DNA from: Streptomyces canus | Lineage (GTDB): Bacteria > Actinomycetota > Actinomycetes > Streptomycetales > Streptomycetaceae | DNA length: 54,724 nucleotides | Direction: 5' to 3' | Assembly: GCF_001514145.1 (NCBI RefSeq) | Contig: NZ_KQ948672.1 | Coordinates: 195,701 to 250,424, forward strand | Shown: positions 15,275 to 22,851 of the stretch, in pieces | Numbering within the stretch: the first letter of the stretch is position 1 | How the letters are laid out: every line of letters starts with the position of its first letter | The notes under the pieces: generated by a model | The model's database searches: none | Seen by the model: the letters and a program-made list of their open reading frames with translations, nothing else | Told to the model about the DNA's origin: nothing | Translations under genes and position numbers: made by a program

Positions 15275-17014
15275 TCAGGCGTGGCCGAGGATCTGCCGCA
15301 GCGCGTCCGTCAGGAGTGTTCCGGCGTCCGGCGCGGCGGTCGGGTGCCGGAAGGCGACGAACCCGTCGGGCCGAACGAGCAGCGCGCCCGCGTCGGAGAT
15401 CTCGCTCAGGCGCGCCCAGTCGCCGTACGGGTCCTCGTACTCCTGCCCGGGACCGACGACCACGGTGGCGATCTCGATGTCCTGTGCCGCGGCGGCCCGG
15501 ACCCAGCCCTCGCCGCCGATGCCGGTCAGCAGGGTGAAGCGGCCCTTTCCGACGGTGTCGAGGGTGGAGAGGGTGCGGGTGCCGGAGGTGATCCAGGCGT
15601 GCGGGATGCGCGCGCCGGGGCGGGAGGTGGGCTGGTGGTGGAGCTCGGGATCGCGCGCGAAGGTCTCCGCGGGGGTGCCGTCAGGGAGGACGGCGTCCGA
15701 GGCGTAGCGCTGGTTGAGGTCGACGCCGTGCGCGTTGAACTCGTACACCTTGAAGGCGATGGCCTCGCGGAGCCGGGCCCGCTGCTTCTCGGCGGCCTCG
15801 GTGGTGCCCTTGCGGGCGGCGATGTTGGCCCACAGCTGTTCGGGGGTCTGCGGGGAGAGTCCGTCGAGGGCCTCGAAGATCGGGGCGGTCTCGCCGATCG
15901 ACTGGTTGGCGCGGGTGACGACCTGCTTGCCGACGGGGGCGCGTTCGGCGGTGTAGGTGTCGAGCAGCTTCGGGGCGGCGGTGCCGTCGATGACGAGCTT
16001 GAGTTTCCAGGCGAGGTTGTAGGAGTCCTGGATGGAGGTGTTGGAGCCGAGGCCGTTGGACGGCGGGTGGCGGTGGGTGGCGTCACCGGCGCAGAAGACG
16101 CGGCCGTTCGAGTAGGTCTCGGCGTACATCTCGTTGACCGTCCAGGCCGAGGACGACTTGATCGTCACGGGGATCTCGTCGTCGCCGACCAGCTGCCGCA
16201 CGACCGACTCGGCGTACTCGGTGGTCAGGTCGGGGGCGCCCGCCGTGACGTCGTACCCCCACACGATCATCCACTCGTTCCACGGCCGCACACAGCGCAC
16301 CAGGCCCGCGCCGATGCCGCCGACGGTGGCGCCCGGGGCGAGGACCCAGTAGAGGGTGGAGGGCCGGTGGGCGGTGTACTGCGCCAGGTCCGCCTCGAAG
16401 ACGATGTTGATGCTGCCGGCCACGCCCATCTGGCCGCCCATCGGCAGCCCGGCGTCCTCGGCGACCTTGGAGCGGCCGCCGTCCGCGCCGATCAGGTACT
16501 TGGCGCGGATCTCGTACGTGTCTCCGCGCAGCCGGTCCCGCACGGTGACCGTCACGCCGTCGGCGTCCTGGGTGTGGGAGAGGTACTCGGTCTGGAAACG
16601 CAGGCTGGTGCCGCGGGCGACGGCCGCGTCGACGAGGACCGGCTCCATGAGGTGCTGCGGCATGTCGCACATGCGGGTGGGGCTGGCGAGTTCGTGGGCG
16701 GCCTGGACGAGCGGGTCGTTGCCCCACGAGCGCACCCGGCCCAGCTCCTCGCCGGCCAGGCTCGTACAGAAGGTGGTGTTGCCCATCAGGTGCTGCGGGG
16801 TCGCCTGCGCGACGACGTCCTGTTCGACGCCGAGGTCGCGCAGCACCTCCATCGTGCGCTGGTTGGTGATGTGCGCGCGGGGGGTGTCGGCGAGGCTCGC
16901 GTAGCGGGTGACGACGATGTTGGGGACGCCGTAGGTGCTCAGGGCGAGCGCGGCCGAGGCTCCGGCCGGGCCGCTGCCTACGATCAGGACGTCGGTCTCG
17001 ACGACGGGGGACAC
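15275..17014 (-). CDS. FAD-dependent aromatic hydroxylase (phenol/resorcinol hydroxylase type)
   Basis: 579 residues, group A flavin monooxygenase. The N-terminal VLIVGSGPAGASAALAL binds ADP, GADGGRSKVAEDAGL is the DG motif, and FCAGDATHRHPPSNGLGSNTSIQDSYNLAWKL is the GD motif. A C-terminal thioredoxin-like domain is consistent with the length and resembles 2,4-dichlorophenol hydroxylase (TfdB). GTG at 17014 is chosen: AGGAG lies 6 nt upstream. With the downstream dioxygenase and reductase, it probably hydroxylates resorcinol or a related phenol to hydroxyquinol (inference from context). Confidence 0.92.
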   Translation of the reverse strand: MSPVVETDVLIVGSGPAGASAALALSTYGVPNIVVTRYASLADTPRAHITNQRTMEVLRDLGVEQDVVAQATPQHLMGNTTFCTSLAGEELGRVRSWGNDPLVQAAHELASPTRMCDMPQHLMEPVLVDAAVARGTSLRFQTEYLSHTQDADGVTVTVRDRLRGDTYEIRAKYLIGADGGRSKVAEDAGLPMGGQMGVAGSINIVFEADLAQYTAHRPSTLYWVLAPGATVGGIGAGLVRCVRPWNEWMIVWGYDVTAGAPDLTTEYAESVVRQLVGDDEIPVTIKSSSAWTVNEMYAETYSNGRVFCAGDATHRHPPSNGLGSNTSIQDSYNLAWKLKLVIDGTAAPKLLDTYTAERAPVGKQVVTRANQSIGETAPIFEALDGLSPQTPEQLWANIAARKGTTEAAEKQRARLREAIAFKVYEFNAHGVDLNQRYASDAVLPDGTPAETFARDPELHHQPTSRPGARIPHAWITSGTRTLSTLDTVGKGRFTLLTGIGGEGWVRAAAAQDIEIATVVVGPGQEYEDPYGDWARLSEISDAGALLVRPDGFVAFRHPTAAPDAGTLLTDALRQILGHA

Positions 17015-17084
17015 GGGGCGCTCCTGGCGTGGGCATACGGACGACGGACAGTCTTGATCATGGTGCGGTACGGCGGTGTGCGGG

Positions 17085-17101
17085 TGTCTCAATACGAGAC
17101 A
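17085..17101. promoter_or_regulatory. TGTCTC-N5-GAGACA dyad, likely operator of the divergent activator
   Basis: Perfect 6-bp arms TGTCTC / GAGACA around AATAC, in the 199-bp gap between the hydroxylase start and the divergent regulator. The TGT-N11-ACA layout fits sites bound by Fis-type HTH domains of sigma-54-activator relatives (family knowledge). Confidence 0.65.
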
Positions 17102-17213
17102 TAGGCACCTGCTGCCATCGGGGGCGGTGGGTGGGGGACATGTTCCGCCGGACACCGCCTCCACACGGGGCAATCGTTTCCCGTTCAACCGAACCCGCTA
17201 CGGTGGATACGTC

Positions 17214-18926
17214 GTGACCACCACAGAGCCCTCCCCCGCAGTCCACGCCCTCCCACCACTGCGAGTGGCGCGTGAGCGCTTCCTGTCCGGGCGCCCGCTG
17301 CCCGACGGTGTGCCGGAGGAGGTCCTCGCGGCGTGGCGGCGGGCCCGGTTCTTCGGCGTACCGCACGACCTCAAGGAACCCGCCGCCGGTCCGCCCCGGC
17401 CGGTCGAGTCGCCGCTTCTCGGCGCCGCCCGTCCGGTGCTCGAACGGATCGCCCCCGCCCTGGGCGCCGGCCGCTCGGTCCTCCTCCTCACCGACGCGCG
17501 CCTGCGCGTGCTGTGGACGTCCGGGGGCGCGCCCGGGCTCACCCCGCTCCCGGGACTGTCGGAGCAGGAGGTCGGCCACAACAGCGCGGCCCTCGCCCTG
17601 CGCAGTCGGCGCCGGGCCGAGGTGCACGGGCCCGAGCACTTCCTCGACGTGTGGCAGGACGTGTCGGCGGTCAGCGTCCCGGTGCTCGCACCGAAGAGCG
17701 GACAGGCACTCGGCACCCTCACCGTCGCCTCCCACTTGTGCGGCGGATGCCCGCCACACCCTCAGGCCGCCCTCGCCGAGGCCGCTGCCGCCGCCGTGGA
17801 GGCCGAACTCCGCGCCCGGGCGGGACGTGCCGAACAGGTCCTGCTGGACGCCTACGTGCGAGCCGCGCGGGGAGAGGACCGTGCGGTGGTCGCGTTGGAC
17901 GGCCGCAACCGCCTGATCAACTCGGCGGCGGAGCGGCTGATGACGCCGGAGGTCCTTCGGGTTCTTGAGCGTACGGCGACGACGGCACGGCACACAGACG
18001 CGCCGGCCGCAGCCGAGCTGCCCGAGGGAGCAGGGTGCAGCGCTCGGATCGACCTGGTGCGGCAGGCGGGCGTGGTCATGGGGATCGTGGCCGTCCTGGA
18101 ACCGCAGGACGAGGGCACGCCGAGGCCGAGGCCGCGCCCGCTCCCCCGCCTGACCGGCTCCTCCCTTCCGTGGCGATACGCCGTGGAGCGCGCCGCCGAA
18201 CTGATCCGCTCCCCCGAGCCCGTGCTGCTGACCGGTGAGCGGGGGACGGGGAAGACCGCGCTGGCCAGGGAGTTGCTGGGGCCGGCCGACATCGAGACCG
18301 TCGACGCGGCCGAAGGCGGCGCACTCGAAGGGGACTTGACGCAATGGGCCGCGGCGAGCCCCCTCATCCTCCGGCACGCCGAGCGGCTGACGCAGCCCGC
18401 CGTGGCCACGCTCAACTCGCTGCTCGACGCGCACCCGGACACCCGGCTGCTGGTCACCCACACCCCAGGCACTCCGCCCGGCCCCTGCCTGCAACGGCTC
18501 CTCGACAAACTGGCCGCCCGCATGGTCGTCCTGCCGCCGCTGCGTGAACGCACCGAGGACATCAGGGAGTTGCTGTCGGCCCTCACGCCGCGCCCCGCCC
18601 CGGGAAGTCCGCCGCTGACCTGGACCCTGGACGCCCTGCGCGCGCTCGAACAGCATCCGTGGCCCGGGAACGTCACCGAACTCGCTCATGTCGTCCAGGC
18701 GTTGGCGGAACACCGACGGGCCTCCGGGCCGGTCCGCCGGGCCGAACTGCCGGACACCGTGCGGGAAGGGCCCGCCGTCCGTCCGCTCAGCCCGATGGAA
18801 CACGCCGAACGCGCCACGATCCTGGAGACACTGCACCGCCACGGCGGCAACAAGTCCCGCGCGGCGGCGGTACTCGGCATCGGGCGGGCCACGCTGTACC
18901 GCAAACTGCGGGAGTACGAGGGCTGA
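17214..18926 (+). CDS. AcoR/DhaR-like regulator: GAF, degenerate AAA+, Fis-type HTH
   Basis: 570 residues. An AcoR/DhaR-type GAF domain (about 70-195, with GHNSAALALRSRR and VHGPEHFLDVWQDVSAVSVPV) is followed by a PAS-like stretch (about 215-250). A shortened AAA+ region has Walker A GERGTGKT at about 341-348. A C-terminal Fis-type HTH (HGGNKSRAAAVLGIGRATLYRKL) ends the protein. The GAFTGA loop that contacts sigma-54 is absent, and the Walker B position reads LILRHAERL instead of a hydrophobic run ending in Asp-Glu. It is divergent from the hydroxyquinol operon and is presumably its phenol-sensing activator using a sigma-70-type polymerase (inference). GTG at 17214 gives the best N-terminus. 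Confidence 0.88.
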   Translation: MTTTEPSPAVHALPPLRVARERFLSGRPLPDGVPEEVLAAWRRARFFGVPHDLKEPAAGPPRPVESPLLGAARPVLERIAPALGAGRSVLLLTDARLRVLWTSGGAPGLTPLPGLSEQEVGHNSAALALRSRRRAEVHGPEHFLDVWQDVSAVSVPVLAPKSGQALGTLTVASHLCGGCPPHPQAALAEAAAAAVEAELRARAGRAEQVLLDAYVRAARGEDRAVVALDGRNRLINSAAERLMTPEVLRVLERTATTARHTDAPAAAELPEGAGCSARIDLVRQAGVVMGIVAVLEPQDEGTPRPRPRPLPRLTGSSLPWRYAVERAAELIRSPEPVLLTGERGTGKTALARELLGPADIETVDAAEGGALEGDLTQWAAASPLILRHAERLTQPAVATLNSLLDAHPDTRLLVTHTPGTPPGPCLQRLLDKLAARMVVLPPLRERTEDIRELLSALTPRPAPGSPPLTWTLDALRALEQHPWPGNVTELAHVVQALAEHRRASGPVRRAELPDTVREGPAVRPLSPMEHAERATILETLHRHGGNKSRAAAVLGIGRATLYRKLREYEG

Positions 18927-18971
18927 GGAGCGGGCTCGGCACCCGAGTAACCGGGGTGGCGGACACGTCGT

Positions 18972-20006
18972 TCAGGACGCTTCCCCCGGCGGCGGCCCAC
19001 TGGTGCCGCGCACGACGAGCTTCGGGTCCAACACCGCCTCGCGCGGCTCCAGTTGCGGATTCTCCAGCCGCTCCACGGCGAACCGCACCGCGTGCTCGGC
19101 CATCAGCACCGCGTCCTGGCGCACGGTGGTGAGGCCGATCGGCATGAGATGGGAGAGGTGGCTGTCGTCATAGCCGACGACGGACAGGTCCCGCGGAACC
19201 TCCACACCGGCACGGGCCAGCGGCATCAACAGGCCCATCGCGCACCGGTCGTTGCCCGCGAGCACCGCGGTCGGCAGCGGCAGCCCGCGGTCCCGCTCCG
19301 CCAGGAGCAGCCTGCCGGTCTCGATACCGGACTGCTCGGTGTGCTCACCGGGGATGACCCGGATCTCCGACTCGAGGCCGTGCCGACGCATCGCGGCCCG
19401 GTAGGAGCGCCGCCGTTCGGCGGACCCGGGACCCCGGCCGCCGTCGATGTGCACGATCCTGCGGTGGCCGAGTTCGACCAGGTGGTCCATGGCCTGCCGG
19501 ACCCCCTTGCTCTCGGCGCTGTGCACGAAGTCCACGCGGGCCCGCGGGACGCGACGGCTGACCGACACGGTCACGGCCCGCTGACCGAGCGCGTCGAGAT
19601 AGCCGGCGTCCGCGTCGGGGCCGAGCAGGATCAGCGCCTCGCAGCGGTGCCCGAGGAGGGCCTCGACCGCCTTGGCCTCACTGCGCCCCTGGACCGCCGC
19701 CGAGAGCAGGACGTCGTATCCGAGCCGCTCGGCCTCGGGGTAGATGCCCTCGATCAGGTCGGTCTGGAAGGTCTGGTGCACGGTGAACATCACGCCGAGC
19801 GTGCGGCTGCGGCCCCGGGCCAGCAACCGGGCCGCGCTGTCCGGGCGGTAGCCGATCTCGTCGGCGACCCTCAGCACGCGCTCACGGGTCTCCTGGCTCG
19901 CGCCGGGCTGATTGCGGAACACGATCGAGACCAGCGCCCGGGACACACCTGCCTTGTCGGCCACATCGGCCATCGTCGGCCGCTGCCTACCCGGTGCTGC
20001 ATCCAC
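18972..20006 (-). CDS. LacI-family regulator of the inositol operon
   Basis: 344 residues from GTG at 20006, with AAAGGTGG 8 nt upstream; a GTG at 20018 overlaps that ribosome site and is less likely. The HTH is PTMADVADKAGVSRALVSIVF. The effector domain carries the usual TAVLAGNDRCAMG and SVVGYDDSHLSHLMPIGLTTVRQD signatures. It is divergent from the nine-gene iol operon, so it most likely represses that operon and itself and is relieved by an inositol-derived intermediate (inference). Confidence 0.92.
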   Translation of the reverse strand: MDAAPGRQRPTMADVADKAGVSRALVSIVFRNQPGASQETRERVLRVADEIGYRPDSAARLLARGRSRTLGVMFTVHQTFQTDLIEGIYPEAERLGYDVLLSAAVQGRSEAKAVEALLGHRCEALILLGPDADAGYLDALGQRAVTVSVSRRVPRARVDFVHSAESKGVRQAMDHLVELGHRRIVHIDGGRGPGSAERRRSYRAAMRRHGLESEIRVIPGEHTEQSGIETGRLLLAERDRGLPLPTAVLAGNDRCAMGLLMPLARAGVEVPRDLSVVGYDDSHLSHLMPIGLTTVRQDAVLMAEHAVRFAVERLENPQLEPREAVLDPKLVVRGTSGPPPGEAS

Positions 20007-20071
20007 GCGTGAACCCACCTTTCGACGGAGCCCACCCTAGGGCAGCCGCGAAATCTTCCGGCAACAAGCTA

Positions 20072-20077
20072 TTGACA
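20072..20077 (+). promoter_or_regulatory. -35-like element TTGACA upstream of iolC
   Basis: A perfect TTGACA lies 75 bp before the iolC start, in the sequence between the LacI gene and iolC. A good -10 element is not clear at 17-18 bp spacing, so the promoter assignment is tentative. The element is part of repeated TGACA units (ATTGACATGACATTTGGACA). Confidence 0.35.
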
Positions 20078-20107
20078 TGACATTTGGACAGGGGTCATCG
20101 TACTCGC

Positions 20108-20131
20108 ACTAGAGCGCGCTAGTAGAGCGCG
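20108..20131. promoter_or_regulatory. Overlapping inverted and direct repeats before iolC
   Basis: ACTAG-N6-CTAGT (20108-20123) is a perfect 5-bp inverted repeat. It overlaps a direct repeat of TAGAGCGCG at 20110-20118 and 20123-20131. Location just upstream of iolC and divergent to lacI makes it the best operator candidate for the LacI regulator. Confidence 0.5.
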
Positions 20132-20151
20132 ACAGCGAAGGGAATCCAGCG

Positions 20152-21120
20152 ATGCCGTTCGATGTGCTGACCATGGGCCGCGTGGGGGTGGATGTGTATC
20201 CGCTCCAAACCGGCGTCGGGCTGGCGGAGGTCATGTCGTTCGGCAAGTACCTGGGCGGCAGTCCCACCAATGTGGCGGTGGCGGCGGCCCGGTACGGGCA
20301 CTCGGCCGCGGTGATCACCAAGACGGGCCGGGACCCCTTCGGGGACTTCGTGCGACAGGCGCTCGACGGCTACGGGGTCGACAGCCGTTTCGTCGGTACG
20401 TCGGACGTCGCGCCGACCCCGGTGACGTTCTGCGAGATCTTCCCGCCGGACGACTTCCCGCTGTACTTCTACCGGCTGCCGAAGGCGCCCGATCTGGACA
20501 TCCGGGCGGAGGAACTGGATCTGGGCGCGGTGCGGGAGGCCTCGGTCTTCTGGATCACCGGGACCGGTCTCAGTGAGGAGCCGAGCCGGTCGGCCACGCT
20601 GGCGGCGCTGGCGCACCGGGCCAAGGCCGGGACGACCGTCTTCGACCTGGACTGGCGGCCGACGTTTTGGAAGGACACGGCCTGGGCCGATCCGTCCCAG
20701 GCCCGCACGTACTACGCCGAGGCGCTGCGGCACACGACGGTGGCGGTGGGCAACCTCGACGAGTGCGAGGTGGCCACCGGTGAGCGTGAGCCGTACGCCG
20801 CCGCGAAGGCGCTGCTGGCCGCCGGGGTGGAGCTGGCGGTGGTGAAGCAGGGGCCCAAGGGCGTGCTGGCGATGGACCGGGGCGGGGCGACGGCCGAGAT
20901 CCCGCCGGTTCCGGTGGATGTGGTCAACGGTCTGGGGGCGGGCGACGCCTTCGGCGGGGCGCTGTGCCACGGGCTGCTGTCCGGCTGGGACACCCGCTGG
21001 GCCGTGTCCTTCGCCAACGCCGCCGGCGCGATCGTCGCGGGCCGGCTGTCCTGCTCCGACGCCATGCCGATCGAGTCGGAAGTCCACGCCAAGCTGGACG
21101 AGGTGCCCCGTGCCGTCTGA
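20152..21120 (+). CDS. iolC: 5-Dehydro-2-deoxygluconokinase
   Basis: 322-residue PfkB-family kinase. The N-terminal GGSPTNVAVAAARYG substrate loop and the C-terminal GLGAGDAFGGALCHG motif, with catalytic Asp about 265, are intact. It phosphorylates 2-deoxy-5-keto-D-gluconate in myo-inositol catabolism. Assignment as IolC rather than another PfkB kinase rests on the operon context and on the YFYRLPKAPDL segment. AAGGGA provides the ribosome site. It overlaps the next gene by 11 bp. Confidence 0.92.
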   Translation: MPFDVLTMGRVGVDVYPLQTGVGLAEVMSFGKYLGGSPTNVAVAAARYGHSAAVITKTGRDPFGDFVRQALDGYGVDSRFVGTSDVAPTPVTFCEIFPPDDFPLYFYRLPKAPDLDIRAEELDLGAVREASVFWITGTGLSEEPSRSATLAALAHRAKAGTTVFDLDWRPTFWKDTAWADPSQARTYYAEALRHTTVAVGNLDECEVATGEREPYAAAKALLAAGVELAVVKQGPKGVLAMDRGGATAEIPPVPVDVVNGLGAGDAFGGALCHGLLSGWDTRWAVSFANAAGAIVAGRLSCSDAMPIESEVHAKLDEVPRAV

Positions 21121-21982
21121 GAAGCTGAGCCGGATCGTGTCCGCCCGCGTGGGCGACCCCGGCGCCGTCGCGGCCGCCGCCGCCCGCCGGGTGAAGGCGG
21201 CTTCGATCCTCGGTGAGCACGGCAAGGCGATGATCATCGCCGCCGACCACCCCGCGCGTGGCGCCAACGGCGTCGGTGGCGATCCGAGTGCGATGGCCGA
21301 CCGTTCCGAGCTGCTGGACCGGCTCTGCATCGCCCTCGAACGCCCCGGTGTGACCGGCGTGCTGGCCACCGCCGACATCCTGGAGGACCTCCTCCTGCTC
21401 GGGGTACTGGACGGCAAGACCGTCTTCGGGTCCATGAACCGGGCCGGTCTTGCGGGGTCGGTGTTCGAGATCGACGACCGGTTCACCGGCTACGACGCCG
21501 CCACGATCGCCGCGATGGGCTTCGACGGCGGCAAGATGCTGACCCGTATCGCCCTGGACGACCCCGCGACGCCCTCTGCGCTGGAGAACACGGCCCGCGC
21601 GGTGGACGAGCTCAACGACCGTCAACTGATCTCGATGGTCGAGCCGTTCATCTCGATGTGGGAGGACGGCCGCATCCGCAACGACCTGTCGACGGACGCG
21701 GTCATCAAGTCGATCACCATTGCCTCGGCGCTGGGCCGCCGTACCGCCTACACCTGGCTGAAGCTCCCGGTGGTCGCCGAGATGGAGCGGGTACTCGCTT
21801 CCTCCACCCTTCCGGCACTGCTGCTGGGCGGGGAGGTCAAGGACGCCGAGGCGGCCTTCGCCTCCTGGGGCAGGGCGTTGAAGCAGCCGACCGCGCAGGG
21901 CCTGGTCGTGGGCCGTTCGCTGCTCTATCCCGCGGGCGGCGATGTCGCCGGTGCCGTGGACAAGGCGGTGAGCCTGCTGTGA
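21110..21982 (+). CDS. Cgl0158-type (beta/alpha)8 aldolase, probable DKG-6-phosphate aldolase role
   Basis: 290 residues from GTG at 21110, inside the end of iolC. It is a TIM-barrel protein of the family found next to iolC in actinobacteria, related to class I aldolases. The candidate Schiff-base Lys is in AYTWLKLPVV; IIAADHPARGANGVG and LLGGEVKDAEAAF are other conserved stretches. No class II IolJ is present in the operon, so this protein is the natural candidate for splitting 2-deoxy-5-keto-gluconate-6-phosphate into dihydroxyacetone phosphate and malonate semialdehyde (inference). Confidence 0.85.
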   Translation: MPSEKLSRIVSARVGDPGAVAAAAARRVKAASILGEHGKAMIIAADHPARGANGVGGDPSAMADRSELLDRLCIALERPGVTGVLATADILEDLLLLGVLDGKTVFGSMNRAGLAGSVFEIDDRFTGYDAATIAAMGFDGGKMLTRIALDDPATPSALENTARAVDELNDRQLISMVEPFISMWEDGRIRNDLSTDAVIKSITIASALGRRTAYTWLKLPVVAEMERVLASSTLPALLLGGEVKDAEAAFASWGRALKQPTAQGLVVGRSLLYPAGGDVAGAVDKAVSLL

Positions 21983-22851
21983 CCTTCTCGGCCAAGTACC
22001 ACCTGCCGAAGGGGACTTCGGCCGACGGCCCCTACGACCTGGCGGTCACGCCGGAGTCGGCGGGCTGGTCATACTCCGGCCTCAGGATCCTGACCCTGAA
22101 GCCGGGCGAGGAGCACGCCCTGTCCACCGGGGAGAACGAGTTCCTGGTCCTGCCCCTGAACGGCGGCTGCACCGTCGCCGTCGCCGGGCGGGTCTTCGAA
22201 CTCGGCGGCCGGACGGACGTGTTCTCGGCGGTCACCGACTTCGCGTATCTGCCCCGCGAGTCGCAGGCCGTGATCAGCAGTGCGGACGGTGGAACGTACG
22301 CACTGCCCTCCGCCCGTACCGAGCGGGGAGGTCACTCGGCTCGGTACGGGCGCAAGGAGGACGTCCCGGTTGAACTGCGCGGCGCCGGCGCGTGTTCGCG
22401 GCAGGTCCACAACTACTGCCTGCCCGGCACCTTCGAAGCCGAACAGCTGCTGGTGTGCGAGGTCCTCACGCCCGGCGGCAACTGGTCCTCGTACCCGCCG
22501 CACAAGCACGACGAAGCCCGCCCGGGCGTCGAGTCGGAGCTGGAGGAGATCTACCACTTCCACGTCGCGGGCGAGAACGGCTTCGGCTATCAGCGGGTCT
22601 ACGGCACCGACGAGCGGCTGATCGACGTACTGGCCGAGATCCGCTCGGGCGACACGGTGCTGATCCCGCACGGCTGGCACGGCCCGTCCATCGCCGCGCC
22701 CGGCTACGACCTCTACTACCTCAACGTCATGGCCGGTCCCGGCCAGGACCGCGCCTGGCTGATCTGCGACGACCCCGCCCACGGCTGGGTCCGTGACACC
22801 TGGGCGTCCCAGGACGTCGATGACCGGCTGCCCTTCGGAGAACACCGATGA
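21979..22851 (+). CDS. iolB: 5-Deoxy-glucuronate isomerase
   Basis: 290-residue KduI/IolB bicupin. The metal-binding cupin segment is PPHKHDEARPGVESELEEIYHFH, with the second metal-site region at IPHGWHGPSIAAPGYDLYYLNVMAG. It isomerises 5-deoxy-glucuronate to 2-deoxy-5-keto-gluconate. GTG at 21979 overlaps the previous stop (GTGA), and its own stop overlaps the iolD start (ATGA), so translation is coupled on both sides. Confidence 0.95.
   Translation: MTFSAKYHLPKGTSADGPYDLAVTPESAGWSYSGLRILTLKPGEEHALSTGENEFLVLPLNGGCTVAVAGRVFELGGRTDVFSAVTDFAYLPRESQAVISSADGGTYALPSARTERGGHSARYGRKEDVPVELRGAGACSRQVHNYCLPGTFEAEQLLVCEVLTPGGNWSSYPPHKHDEARPGVESELEEIYHFHVAGENGFGYQRVYGTDERLIDVLAEIRSGDTVLIPHGWHGPSIAAPGYDLYYLNVMAGPGQDRAWLICDDPAHGWVRDTWASQDVDDRLPFGEHR

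Noticed and set aside
17214..18926. Reading the regulator as a true sigma-54-dependent activator
   Set aside because: GAFTGA and Walker B residues are missing and Streptomyces has no sigma-54.
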